Shown piece after piece: positions 12,064-20,596 of a stretch of 64,000 nucleotides of DNA. How positions within the stretch are numbered: the stretch's first letter is position 1; each line of letters starts with the position of its first letter. Location of the stretch: the NCBI RefSeq assembly GCF_022627325.1, contig NZ_JAETZZ010000001.1:434001-498000 (forward strand). The letters are read 5' to 3'. The position numbers were made by a program, and so were the translations under genes. Source of the stretch: Pseudomonas putida (GTDB lineage Bacteria > Pseudomonadota > Gammaproteobacteria > Pseudomonadales > Pseudomonadaceae). The notes below the pieces were generated by a model. That model was given only the letters and a program-made list of their open reading frames with translations. It was not told the origin of the DNA and searched no databases.

Positions 12064-13059
12064 ATGTTCGAGGAAGACAACGCGCAGTGGGGGTTGGTGC
12101 ACGCCCTGGTGCTCGATGGTAAAGGCGGCGCGCGCTCGATCCCCCGGACCGAGCTGGACGATCTGCAGTTGCAGCCACAGCAGAGCCTGTGGCTGCACTG
12201 GGACCGCAGTCATCCCCAAACCCGTACCTGGCTGCTGCAAGAGAGCGGGCTGAGTGAGTTCGCCTGCGAGCTGCTGCTGGAGGAAAACACCCGTCCGCGC
12301 CTGCTGCCGCTGGCCGATGAACAGCTGCTGCTGTTTTTGCGAGGGGTGAACCTCAACCCGGGCGCCGAGCCGGAGGACATGGTATCGGTGCGTATTTTTG
12401 CTCAGGCGCGGCGGGTGATTTCGTTGCGCTTGCGGCCTTTGCGTGCCAGTGACGAAATTCTCCGTTTGCTGGACGAGGGCAGGGGCCCAAAGTCGGCCTC
12501 CGAGCTGCTGCTGTTGATGGGCGAATTGCTCACCGAGAAAGTCCAGGGTTTGGTCAACGATCTGTCGGAGTTGGTCGATCTGGAAGAAGAGAAAGTCGAA
12601 TCCGACGAACGGTACAGTCCTGAACATGGCAGCTTGCAACAGATTCGTCGTCGGGCCGCTGGCCTGCGGCGTTTTCTCGCCCCACAGCGGGAAATCTATG
12701 CCCAGCTGTCGCGCAGCCGGTGGAGTTGGTTCGCCGATGCGGACGCTGACTACTGGAACGAGCTGAACAACAGCCTGATCCGTTACCTCGAAGAGCTGGA
12801 GCTGGCCCGTGAGCGGGCCGCACTGCTACTGGAAAGCGAAGACCGGCGGCGCAGCGAGCGGATGAACCGAACCATGTACCGCTTGGGCATCATCACCTGC
12901 ATTTTCCTGCCCATGAGCTTCGTCACCGGGTTGCTCGGGATCAATGTCGGCGGCATTCCGGGCGCGGAAAACCCCTATGGTTTCCTGCTTGCCTGCATCG
13001 TCGTGCTCGGCCTTGCGGTGGGGCAGTGGTGGCTGTTCAGACGGCTGCGGTGGGTTTGA
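12064..13059 (+). CDS. zntB: ZntB/CorA family divalent metal transporter
   Basis: The 331-residue inner-membrane protein has a long cytoplasmic, helix-rich domain and two C-terminal membrane helices (about residues 270-290 and 303-323). The loop sequence FVTGLLGINVGGIPG carries GIN followed by GGIPG, as in ZntB zinc transporters, rather than the GMN of classical CorA magnesium channels. ATG 12064 is preferred over the TTG three bases earlier. Metal specificity (zinc) is inferred from the motif only. Confidence 0.85.
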   Translation: MFEEDNAQWGLVHALVLDGKGGARSIPRTELDDLQLQPQQSLWLHWDRSHPQTRTWLLQESGLSEFACELLLEENTRPRLLPLADEQLLLFLRGVNLNPGAEPEDMVSVRIFAQARRVISLRLRPLRASDEILRLLDEGRGPKSASELLLLMGELLTEKVQGLVNDLSELVDLEEEKVESDERYSPEHGSLQQIRRRAAGLRRFLAPQREIYAQLSRSRWSWFADADADYWNELNNSLIRYLEELELARERAALLLESEDRRRSERMNRTMYRLGIITCIFLPMSFVTGLLGINVGGIPGAENPYGFLLACIVVLGLAVGQWWLFRRLRWV

Positions 13060-13171
13060 ATGCTCATTGGAATGTACCGGGCTTATCGCCGGCAAGCGGG
13101 CCCCGACATCGGCCGATGTGTGACCCATCGCCCGCCGCTCTCGTCTCTGACTGACATTGCGCGAGGTGCAC

Positions 13172-13435
13172 ATGCACGATCCGTTTGAACAATCCCTGCG
13201 TGACCTGCTCAACGCGTCGCCATCCGGTGAAGACCGAGACGACGCTGCGTGCCTGGGTCGCGTGCTGAAAACCGCCAACCGCCAGGTCGGCGCCGGTGAC
13301 CTGTTCAGCCTGCTTGGCCGTTGGAGCCAGGCGCTGCTGATCGCCGTGAACAATGGCTCGGCGCATGTCGCGCCGGTGCGCCGCACTTCTGCCCGTAACG
13401 CTGCCGCTGGCAGCAAAGCTGATAAGGCCGATTGA
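13172..13435 (+). CDS. cfrX: CfrX, small protein upstream of cmpX-sigX
   Basis: This 87-residue polar protein starts MHDPFEQSLRDLL and is preceded by GCGAGG. It has no known domain. It is recognised mainly by position: it sits immediately before cmpX, sigX and oprF, the same order as cfrX-cmpX-sigX-oprF in P. aeruginosa and P. fluorescens, where the first genes belong to the SigX envelope-stress regulon. It ends just before cmpX, so the two are cotranscribed. Molecular function is unknown. Confidence 0.8.
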   Translation: MHDPFEQSLRDLLNASPSGEDRDDAACLGRVLKTANRQVGAGDLFSLLGRWSQALLIAVNNGSAHVAPVRRTSARNAAAGSKADKAD

Positions 13436-13437
13436 AT

Positions 13438-14262
13438 ATGGAACTCGATCTCTGGACCCAGAGCCTGGTCACTGCCATGACCGCCCTATGGACCAAGGTG
13501 GCGAACTTCATCCCCAACCTGTTCGGCGCGCTGGTGGTGGTGCTGCTCGGTTTCGTGGTGGCCAAGCTGCTCGATACGCTGCTGTCCAAGCTGCTGGCCA
13601 AGTTCGGCCTGGATCGCCTGATGGCCGGCACCGGCCTGACCAAAATGCTCAGCCGTGGCGGCATTCAGGTGCCGATCTCGACCTTGATCGGCAAGATCGT
13701 CTACTGGTTCGTCTTGCTGATTTTCCTGGTTTCTGCCGCCGAATCCCTTGGCCTTGAGCGGGTGTCTGCCACCCTCGACATGCTCGCCCTGTACCTGCCC
13801 AAGGTGTTTGGCGCAGCGTTGGTGCTGTTGGTTGGCGTGCTGCTGGCGCAAGTGGCCAATGGCCTGGTGCGTGGTGCTGCCGAAGGCATCGGCCTGGAAT
13901 ACTCCGCAGGCCTTGGGCGCATCACCCAAGGCTTGGTGATCATCATCAGCATCTCGGTGGCGATCAGCCAGCTTGAGGTCAAGACCGACCTGCTCAACCA
14001 CGTGATCGTGATCGGGCTGATTACCGTTGGTCTGGCCGTTGCGCTTGCGATGGGGCTTGGCAGTCGCGAAATCGCTGGGCAGATTCTGGCCGGTATCTAT
14101 GTGCGTGAGCTTTACCAGGTCGGCCAGCAGGTGCGAATTGGAGAGGTCGAGGGGCAGATCGAGGAGATCGGCACGGTCAAGACGACGTTGCTGACCGATG
14201 ATGGCGAATTAGTGTCGCTGGCTAATCGAGTGTTGCTCGAGCAGCGCGTCAATAGCCGCTAA
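13438..14262 (+). CDS. cmpX: CmpX, mechanosensitive-channel-like inner-membrane protein
   Basis: The 274-residue protein has about five hydrophobic helices (near residues 22-45, 78-100, 115-140, 155-175 and 180-205) ending in a small cytoplasmic MscS-like beta domain (VRIGEVEGQIEEIG). This is the conserved TM-helix/MscS-like architecture of CmpX. ATG 13438 follows the cfrX stop within two bases. It belongs with sigX and oprF in a cell-envelope-stress module. It may sense membrane tension, but channel activity is an inference. Confidence 0.88.
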   Translation: MELDLWTQSLVTAMTALWTKVANFIPNLFGALVVVLLGFVVAKLLDTLLSKLLAKFGLDRLMAGTGLTKMLSRGGIQVPISTLIGKIVYWFVLLIFLVSAAESLGLERVSATLDMLALYLPKVFGAALVLLVGVLLAQVANGLVRGAAEGIGLEYSAGLGRITQGLVIIISISVAISQLEVKTDLLNHVIVIGLITVGLAVALAMGLGSREIAGQILAGIYVRELYQVGQQVRIGEVEGQIEEIGTVKTTLLTDDGELVSLANRVLLEQRVNSR

Positions 14263-14351
14263 TTGTCCAAAAGCTGTTAATGTATGCCGCCGCTGAAATC
14301 CGCCCACGTGGCCGAGCGGTGACATTGACCTGACTGTCGGCCAGATCCGTT

Positions 14352-14942
14352 TTGAATAAAGTTCATTCGCCGCCCATGCGTTACGACCCGCGCGAGCTCA
14401 CCGACGAGGAGTTGGTGGCGCGTTCGCATGAGGAGCTGTACCACGTTACCCGCGCCTATGAAGAGCTCATGCGGCGCTACCAGCGGACCCTGTTCAACGT
14501 GTGCGCGCGTTATTTGGGGAACGACCGGGATGCTGACGATGTCTGTCAGGAGGTGATGCTCAAGGTGCTTTACGGTCTGAAGAACTTCGAGGGTAAATCC
14601 AAGTTCAAGACCTGGCTCTACAGCATTACCTATAACGAATGCATCACCCAGTACCGCAAGGAGCGCCGCAAACGTCGGTTGATGGATGCCTTGAGTCTTG
14701 ACCCTGTTGAAGAGGCGTCTGAAGACAAGGCACCGAAACCCGAAGAAAAGGGCGGTCTGGACAAGTGGCTGGTGTATGTGAACCCGATCGACCGGGAAAT
14801 TCTGGTGTTGCGCTTTGTTGCGGAACTGGAGTTTCAGGAGATCGCGGACATCATGCACATGGGCCTGAGCGCAACGAAAATGCGCTACAAGCGTGCGCTG
14901 GACAAGCTTAGAGAGAAATTTGCAGGTTTGGATGAAACTTAG
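14352..14942 (+). CDS. sigX: ECF sigma factor SigX
   Basis: The 196-residue ECF sigma factor has region 2 (YQRTLFNVCARYLGNDRDADD followed by QEVMLKVLYGLKNF) and region 4 (PIDREILVLRFVAELEFQEIADIM) with a charged linker at about 115-140. It is nearly identical in pattern to P. aeruginosa SigX, which drives oprF, membrane-lipid and biofilm genes. The start is taken as TTG 14352 (VNKVHSPPMRYDP-like N-terminus seen in relatives); ATG 14376 is the alternative, and neither has a strong ribosome-binding site. There is no anti-sigma gene next to it, as is usual for SigX. Confidence 0.93.
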   Translation: MNKVHSPPMRYDPRELTDEELVARSHEELYHVTRAYEELMRRYQRTLFNVCARYLGNDRDADDVCQEVMLKVLYGLKNFEGKSKFKTWLYSITYNECITQYRKERRKRRLMDALSLDPVEEASEDKAPKPEEKGGLDKWLVYVNPIDREILVLRFVAELEFQEIADIMHMGLSATKMRYKRALDKLREKFAGLDET

Positions 14943-15052
14943 CCCCTTGCGAATATCTCTAACGAATCGGCGAGGTCTGCTAGACTTGCCGTCGAGTTGT
15001 CCGCCGGATTTTGGTGGGACTGCTTAACTATCACCAGATGGGGATTTAACGG

Positions 15053-16090
15053 ATGAAATTGAAAAACACCTTGGGCTTGGCCATTGGCTCGCTCGTAGCA
15101 GCTACTTCGTTCGGCGTTCTGGCTCAAGGCCAAGGCGCTGTCGAGATTGAAGGCAACGTCACCAAGCAGTACTACGACAGCGAGCGTAACTTCAAGAACG
15201 ACGGCACCAATCCTGGTGTTCGCCTCGGTTACTTCCTGACCGATGACGTCTCCCTGGACCTGGGCTACAACGAGACTCACAACGCTCGTGGCGAAGTCTT
15301 CAACAAAGACATCAAAGGTTCCAAAGCCAAGCTCGACGCTACCTACCACTTCGGTACCGTTGGCGACGCTCTGCGTCCGTACGTTTCCGCTGGTTTCGCT
15401 CACGAGAGCCTGGGCCAGGCCACTCGTAGCGGCCGTGACCACTCCACCTTCGCCAACGTTGGCGCTGGCGCCAAGTGGTACATCACCGACATGTTCTTCG
15501 CCCGTGCCGGCGTTGAAGCCATGTACAACATCGACAACGGCAACACCGAGTGGGGCCCGACCGTTGGTGTGGGTCTGAACTTCGGTGGCAGCGGTGGCAA
15601 AGTTGCTCCGGCGCCTGCCCCAGTTGCTGAAGTCTGCTCCGACAGCGACAACGACGGCGTTTGCGACAACGTCGACAAGTGCCCAGACACCCCGGCCAAC
15701 GTTACCGTTGACGCTGATGGCTGCCCGGCTGTTGCCGAAGTCGTTCGCGTTGAGCTGGACGTCAAGTTCGACTTCGACAAGTCGGTCGTCAAGCCTAACA
15801 GCTACGGCGACATCAAGAACCTGGCTGACTTCATGAAGCAGTACCCACAAACCACCACCGTGGTTGAAGGTCACACTGACTCCGTGGGCCCAGACGCTTA
15901 CAACCAGAAGCTGTCCGAGCGTCGTGCCAACGCTGTTAAAGAAGTGCTGACCCAGCAGTACGGTGTTGAGTCGACTCGCGTTGACTCGGTTGGCTACGGC
16001 GAAACCCGTCCGGTTGCCGACAACGCCACCGAAGAAGGCCGTGCTATCAACCGTCGCGTTGAAGCTCAGGTAGAAGCCCAAGCCAAGTAA
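15053..16090 (+). CDS. oprF: Major outer-membrane porin OprF
   Basis: The 345-residue precursor has a signal peptide (cleavage after about residue 24, VLA-QGQ), an N-terminal eight-strand OmpA-type barrel, a proline/alanine hinge near 185-190, a short acidic segment with four cysteines (about 194-225; CSDSDNDGVCDNVDKCP) and a C-terminal OmpA peptidoglycan-binding domain with the GHTDSVG and LSERRA motifs. It anchors the outer membrane to peptidoglycan and is a slow general porin. GGGGA precedes the ATG. It is downstream of sigX, which is known to contribute to its transcription. Codon use is strongly biased, as expected for a very abundant protein. Confidence 0.97.
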   Translation: MKLKNTLGLAIGSLVAATSFGVLAQGQGAVEIEGNVTKQYYDSERNFKNDGTNPGVRLGYFLTDDVSLDLGYNETHNARGEVFNKDIKGSKAKLDATYHFGTVGDALRPYVSAGFAHESLGQATRSGRDHSTFANVGAGAKWYITDMFFARAGVEAMYNIDNGNTEWGPTVGVGLNFGGSGGKVAPAPAPVAEVCSDSDNDGVCDNVDKCPDTPANVTVDADGCPAVAEVVRVELDVKFDFDKSVVKPNSYGDIKNLADFMKQYPQTTTVVEGHTDSVGPDAYNQKLSERRANAVKEVLTQQYGVESTRVDSVGYGETRPVADNATEEGRAINRRVEAQVEAQAK

Positions 16091-16108
16091 TTGGTTGAAG
16101 CTTCAATG

Positions 16109-16134
16109 AAAAACCCGGCCTCGGCCGGGTTTTT
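16109..16134 (+). terminator. Intrinsic terminator of oprF
   Basis: AAAAACCCGGCC and GGCCGGGTTTTT form a stem with a minimal loop and a T run on either strand, so it can also serve cobA, which converges from the right. Confidence 0.9.
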
Positions 16135-16188
16135 CTTTATCTGCAATGTGTAGTTTCCAGGCAAGCCTTCAGGCCTGAAAACACCGCA

Positions 16189-16929
16189 TCACCCGGCTGC
16201 CGCCATCCACGGGTGGGCCATCACGTTCCCTGCTACCTCGCCAATCACCAGGATTGCCGGGCTACGCAAGTTGAATGCTCTCGCAGCCTCCAGCATACCC
16301 CGCAGGTCGCTGCGCCACTCGCGCTGCTCGGGCAGTGACGCGTTCTCGATCATCGCCACCGGCATCCCCGGCGCCATGCCGCCGTCCAGCAAGCCCTGGC
16401 GGATCTGCTCCAGCCGCGCAACGCCCATGTACACCACCAGGGTCGTGCCACCCTGTGCCAGCGCGGCCCAGTTCAGCGCGCTGTCATCCTGTGTGTGTGC
16501 GGTCACCAGCGTTACCCCACGGCTGATCCCGCGAGCGGTTAGCGAGATGCCACACTGGGTCGCGCCGGCCAGGCCAGCAGTGATGCCATTGACCACTTCG
16601 ACCTCGATGCCATGCCCTTGCAGCCACGAAGCCTCCTCGCCGCCACGGCCAAAAATGCACGGGTCGCCGCCTTTGAGCCGCACGACGCAGCGACCTTGGC
16701 GCGCATGGCGCAGCATCAGGCGCTGAATGAACGCCTGGGGTGTGGAGCGGCAGCCACCCCGTTTACCCACGGCAATCACCCGTGCCTGCGGGCAGTGTTC
16801 CAGCACGGCCGGGTTGACCAGGTCGTCGATCATCACCACATGCGCCTGTTGCAGCGCCCGCACCGCTTTGAGGGTGAGCAGTTCGGGGTCACCGGGGCCG
16901 GCACCGACCAGCCAGACTTTTGCATTCAT
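16189..16929 (-). CDS. cobA: Uroporphyrinogen-III C-methyltransferase
   Basis: The 246-residue SAM-dependent enzyme methylates uroporphyrinogen III to precorrin-2, the precursor of sirohaem and cobalamin. It has the P-loop-like VGAGPGDPELLTLKA at the N-terminus, GGDPCIFGRGGEE near 88 and the PGITAG-like NGITAGLAGA near 115. It is the last gene of the nasA-kinase-cobA operon, 27 bases after the kinase. In that setting its probable role is sirohaem for assimilatory nitrite reductase. Confidence 0.93.
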   Translation of the reverse strand: MNAKVWLVGAGPGDPELLTLKAVRALQQAHVVMIDDLVNPAVLEHCPQARVIAVGKRGGCRSTPQAFIQRLMLRHARQGRCVVRLKGGDPCIFGRGGEEASWLQGHGIEVEVVNGITAGLAGATQCGISLTARGISRGVTLVTAHTQDDSALNWAALAQGGTTLVVYMGVARLEQIRQGLLDGGMAPGMPVAMIENASLPEQREWRSDLRGMLEAARAFNLRSPAILVIGEVAGNVMAHPWMAAAG

Positions 16930-16956
16930 CAGGGTTTCCTCATCGGCAAGGCGTGC

Positions 16957-18624
16957 TCAGCCCTTGAACAGGCTGAACAGCAATATCAGGTTGAGCAACA
17001 GCGACAGTAGGGCCAGGGTGCGCCAGACCTTCAGCGGCTCGCGTTCCAGCAATGGGCGTGGATGGCTGTGCAGCGTCTGGCGGTCACCACGTTCGAGCAG
17101 CAGTAACCACTGTTCGGCGGTTTCGAAGCGTTGCGCCGGGTCCGTGGCCACGGCTTGTTGCAGGTTGTGCTGCAGCCACTCTGGCAAGTCGGGGCGATAG
17201 CGCGCCGCATTGACCGGTTGGCCAAAGCGTGGGCGCTGGAAGGCTTCGACCTCCCCATAGGGGTAATGCCCGGTCAGCAGGTGGTAGAGCGTCACTCCCG
17301 CGGCATACAGGTCTTGGCGCGGGCTCGGCGGCTGGCCTTCGAAGGCTTCCGGGGCGATGTAGGAGGGCGTGCCGGGTAGTTCGTGGCATGGGTCTTCGGA
17401 CAGCCCCGGGCAGTACGCCAGGCCGAAGTCCAGCAGGCGCAGTTGGCCGTCTGTGCCCAGGTGCAGGTTATCGGGCTTGATGTCACGGTGCAGCAGGTTG
17501 CGCCGGTGCAGCACGCCGACGGCCTGCAATAACTGGCGGGCCACTTCCAGCCACTGGGCCAGCGGCAACGGGCCCTGCTCGGCCAGTTGTGCGGCGAGGG
17601 TTCGGCCGCTGTGCTCGCGCATCACGTAGTACAGGTGCTGGCGCTGGCTGGCGGCGTGCAGTTCGGGGAAATGGCGGCCGGCTACGCGGCGCAGGAACCA
17701 TTCTTCGAGCAACAGCGCCTGTGCAGCGCCCGGCTCCTGTTCGCGTTCGGCAGGCAAGGTTTTCAGTAGCCACGGCTGGCCTTGGCCGTCGCGCACGCGG
17801 TACAACAGCGATTGGCGACTGTGCGCCAGCCGCGCCTCGACCTGCCAGCCATCGATTACCTGGCCTTCGCGCAGTTCGCGGGGCAACGGCCATTGCTGCA
17901 GTTGGACCAAGGTGTCGCCAAGGTTGGCCGTGCCTACTTGTTCGATCCGTACCAGCAGGGCACTGGCATTGTCCTGGCTGCCATGGTGATGGGCGCTGGC
18001 GACCAGTGTATCTGCAGCCAGTTGCAAGTCGGGTTGCTCGCGCAGCACGGCCTGGATGTGCTGGTCACCCAGGCTGGCCCATACTCCGTCACTGACCAAC
18101 AGGTAGCATTCGCCTGGCTGCAGTTCACCGTCCAGGTAGTCCACCAGCAGGTGTTGGTCCAGGCCCAGCGCGCGTTTGAGCACATGCTGCATGCCGGGTT
18201 GGTCCCACACATGGTCTTCACTCAGGCACTGCAGGTGGCCGTGGTGCCAGCGATAGGCGCGGCAATCGCCGACGTGTGCCAAGGTGAAGCGGCGCCCGCG
18301 CAGCACCAGCGCACTGAGCGTGGTCAGTAGCGGCTGGCTGCCTTGAGCGCGCAGCCAGCGGTTCTGTGCTGACAGCAGGCGGTCCAGTGCCTGCGCCACG
18401 CCCCAGGTTGCGGGGGTGGCGTAGTAATCCATGGCCAGGGCCTGCAGGCTGGCCCGGGCCGCAAGGCCTCCGTCAGCACAGTGGCTGACGCCGTCGGCAA
18501 GGGCGAACAGGTAGCCCTTGCTGGCGGCAAGCTCGGGCGCCGGGGTTACCAGGCGCAAGGCGTCCTGGTTCTCCTCGCGCGGGCCGGTGGCGCTGGCCTG
18601 GGCGAAACTCAGTTGCAGGCTCAT
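16957..18624 (-). CDS. PP2C phosphatase-Ser/Thr kinase fusion, membrane-anchored
   Basis: The 555-residue protein joins two opposing activities. Residues 1-230 form a PP2C-type phosphatase with metal ligands in FALADGVSH (Asp44) and GSQDN (Asp218). Residues 260-515 form a Hanks-type kinase with Lys in WLLKTL (about 288), HRDIKPDN (catalytic Asp381) and the DFG Asp399. A single hydrophobic helix at about 532-552 ends the protein, so both domains should face the cytoplasm. It starts 10 bases after nasA and precedes cobA. P. aeruginosa has a kinase in the same nitrate-assimilation context. Its substrate is unknown; a role in adjusting nitrate uptake is inferred from the operon. Confidence 0.88.
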   Translation of the reverse strand: MSLQLSFAQASATGPREENQDALRLVTPAPELAASKGYLFALADGVSHCADGGLAARASLQALAMDYYATPATWGVAQALDRLLSAQNRWLRAQGSQPLLTTLSALVLRGRRFTLAHVGDCRAYRWHHGHLQCLSEDHVWDQPGMQHVLKRALGLDQHLLVDYLDGELQPGECYLLVSDGVWASLGDQHIQAVLREQPDLQLAADTLVASAHHHGSQDNASALLVRIEQVGTANLGDTLVQLQQWPLPRELREGQVIDGWQVEARLAHSRQSLLYRVRDGQGQPWLLKTLPAEREQEPGAAQALLLEEWFLRRVAGRHFPELHAASQRQHLYYVMREHSGRTLAAQLAEQGPLPLAQWLEVARQLLQAVGVLHRRNLLHRDIKPDNLHLGTDGQLRLLDFGLAYCPGLSEDPCHELPGTPSYIAPEAFEGQPPSPRQDLYAAGVTLYHLLTGHYPYGEVEAFQRPRFGQPVNAARYRPDLPEWLQHNLQQAVATDPAQRFETAEQWLLLLERGDRQTLHSHPRPLLEREPLKVWRTLALLSLLLNLILLFSLFKG

Positions 18625-18633
18625 CGGTTCGCC

Positions 18634-19845
18634 TCAGACCCGCGCCGCAGTGACCGCGGCAGAGCCCCAGGTGGTGCGCCAGCGCTGCTTGACCCCGTGC
18701 AGCCCGAACCAGGCCAGCAGGCCCAGGCTTGCGAACAGCCACAGGCCCATCTGGTAGTCACCGGTGTGCTGCTTGATGGTGCCGAGCCCGGCTGCCAGCA
18801 GGAAGCCGCCGATGCCGCCAGCCATGCCGATCAGCCCGGTCATCACACCGATTTCCTGGCGGAAGCGTTGCGGGACCAACTGGAACACCGCGCCGTTGCC
18901 CGCGCCCAAGCCAAGCATGGCACTGACGAACAATGCCAGGGCCGCGGTGGCGCTGGGCAGGTTGAAGCCCACGGCAGCAATGCAGATGGCGGCCACGCTG
19001 TACATGCCAAGCAGGGTGCGGATGCCCCCGAAACGGTCAGCCAGGGCACCGCCCAGCGGGCGCATCAGGCTGCCGGCGAACACGCAGGCGGCGGTGTAGT
19101 AGCCTGCGGTGATCGGGCTGAGGCCATACTGGTCGCTGAAATAGCCGGGCAGGGCGCTGGCCAGGCCGATGAAGCCGCCGAAGGTGACGCTGTAGAAGAA
19201 CATGAACCACCAGCTGTCGCGATCACCCAGCGCCTTGAGGTAGTCGGCCATGGCTTTTGGCTTGGGCCGTTGTGGTGCATTGCGCGCGAGCAGGGCGAAC
19301 ACGACCACCGTTAGCAGCAGCGGGATCACGGCGAAACCGAACACATTGTTCCAGCCAAAGCCTGCAGCCAGCACCGGGGCCAGCAACGCGGCGAAGACGG
19401 TGCCGGAGTTGCCTGCGCCAGCGATGCCCATCGCCTTGCCCTGATGCTGCGGCGGATACCATTGCGAGGCCAGCGGCAGCGACACGGCGAACGAGGCGCC
19501 GGCAACACCGAGGAACACGCCGAGCAGCAGGGCTTGTTCGAAGCTGTGCACGCCCAGGTACCAGGCGCAGGCCAGGGCGACAATAACGATGACCTGGCCG
19601 ATCAGCCCGGCGGTTTTCGGTGAGAGGCGGTCGACCAGCAGGCCCATGACAAAGCGCAGCACGGCACCGGCGAGGATGGGTGTCGCGACCATCAGGCCCC
19701 GCTGTTGTGCACTCAGTTGCAGGTCGGCGGCGATCTGGACGGCCAGCGGGCCGAGCAGGTACCACACCATGAAGCTCAGGTCGAAATACAGGAACGCAGC
19801 GAACAGCGTGGGCACATGCCCGGATTTCCAGAAGCTGGTACTCAT
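18634..19845 (-). CDS. nasA: NarK/NasA-type MFS nitrate transporter
   Basis: The 403-residue transporter has about 12 membrane helices and the nitrate/nitrite porter pattern: FDLSFMVWYLLGPL in helix 1, the Arg of GAVLRFVMGLLVDR in helix 2, and two glycine-rich signatures (GVAGASFAVSLPLASQWYPP and GLGAGNGAVFQLVPQRF). ATG 19845 is chosen because GTGAGGTG lies upstream and the N-terminus is then typical; the open frame extends to 19869. It is the first gene after the NasT-responsive leader, and imports nitrate for assimilation. Confidence 0.92.
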   Translation of the reverse strand: MSTSFWKSGHVPTLFAAFLYFDLSFMVWYLLGPLAVQIAADLQLSAQQRGLMVATPILAGAVLRFVMGLLVDRLSPKTAGLIGQVIVIVALACAWYLGVHSFEQALLLGVFLGVAGASFAVSLPLASQWYPPQHQGKAMGIAGAGNSGTVFAALLAPVLAAGFGWNNVFGFAVIPLLLTVVVFALLARNAPQRPKPKAMADYLKALGDRDSWWFMFFYSVTFGGFIGLASALPGYFSDQYGLSPITAGYYTAACVFAGSLMRPLGGALADRFGGIRTLLGMYSVAAICIAAVGFNLPSATAALALFVSAMLGLGAGNGAVFQLVPQRFRQEIGVMTGLIGMAGGIGGFLLAAGLGTIKQHTGDYQMGLWLFASLGLLAWFGLHGVKQRWRTTWGSAAVTAARV

Positions 19846-19870
19846 CGAACACCTCACTCGGCAATGCAAC

Positions 19871-19928
19871 GGAAACGAAAAGACGCCGCTACCCGGCCCA
19901 CTGGCGTGGAGGGGTGAGCGACGTCTTT
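19871..19928 (-). terminator. Conditional terminator in the nasA leader
   Basis: On the minus strand AAAGACGTCGCT pairs with AGCGGCGTCTTT (12 bp with one G-U pair), followed by a T-rich tract. It lies between nasT and nasA, upstream of the nasA start, so it should stop transcription into nasA unless NasT prevents it. The 26-base loop is long for a plain terminator. Confidence 0.75.
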
Positions 19929-19941
19929 GTCGGGGTTTGTG

Positions 19942-19980
19942 GGCAACCGCCGTTGGCTACCGGTGCGCTATCTTCAGCAA
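19942..19980 (-). promoter_or_regulatory. ANTAR-type RNA target of NasT
   Basis: Two adjacent hairpins precede the conditional terminator. The downstream one (19961 to 19942) has a 7-bp stem, GGUAGCC with GGUUGCC, closing the six-base loop AACGGC; A at loop position 1 and G at position 4 match the known ANTAR hexaloop rule. The upstream one (19980 to 19966) has a shorter UGCU/AGCG stem with loop GAAGAU, which keeps G4 but has G at position 1. The pair is separated by 4 bases, as in known dual-hairpin targets. Confidence 0.7.
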
Positions 19981-20009
19981 GAGCTGGGCCAACATTGTAC
20001 GGCCGCTGC

Positions 20010-20585
20010 CTAGCCCAGCATCTCGTGCATGGCAATGATCTGCTCAGCCACCTGGATCAGCTTCTGCTGGCGGCTCATGGCCTGGCGGCGCATCAGGGTG
20101 TACGCCTGTTCTTCGTTGCAGTCTTTCATTTTCATCAACAGGCCCTTGGCCTGCTCGATACGCTTGCGCTCGGCCAGTTGCTGGTCGCGGGCCTGCAGCT
20201 GGGCCTTGAGCGCTTGGTCGCTCTCGAAGCGGGCCATGGCTACATCCAGGATGGGCTGCAAGCGGGCGGCGTGAATACCCTCGACGATGTACGCGCTGAC
20301 CCCGGCCTGGATCGCCTGGCGCATCACCCCGGGGTCATGCTCGTCGGTGAACAGCACGATTGGCCGTGGTTGGTCGCGGCTGACCATCACCACCTGTTCC
20401 ATCACGTCGCGGTCGGGTGAATCGGTATCGATCAATACCACGTCCGGGTGCACCATTTCGACGCAGGCCGGCAGGTCGATGGTTAAGTCTGGCGCCTCGA
20501 TCACCTCGAAGCCGGCCTCGCGCAGTGCAGCCTTGAGGCGGCCGAGCTTGTTCTGGGTATCGTCGATCAGCAGGATGCGCAGCAT
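20010..20585 (-). CDS. nasT: NasT, ANTAR-domain antiterminator
   Basis: The 191-residue protein has a receiver-like domain (MLRILLIDDT, IDTDSPDRD near residue 52) and a C-terminal ANTAR RNA-binding domain (RIEQAKGLLMKMKDCNEEQAYTLMRR). It binds leader RNA to allow transcription of nitrate-assimilation genes and is held inactive by NasS when nitrate is absent. ATG 20585 gives the family start; the longer frame to 20732 runs into nasS. It begins 11 bases after nasS, and its target hairpins lie just downstream. Confidence 0.93.
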   Translation of the reverse strand: MLRILLIDDTQNKLGRLKAALREAGFEVIEAPDLTIDLPACVEMVHPDVVLIDTDSPDRDVMEQVVMVSRDQPRPIVLFTDEHDPGVMRQAIQAGVSAYIVEGIHAARLQPILDVAMARFESDQALKAQLQARDQQLAERKRIEQAKGLLMKMKDCNEEQAYTLMRRQAMSRQQKLIQVAEQIIAMHEMLG

Positions 20586-20596
20586 GGCGGTGCCCC

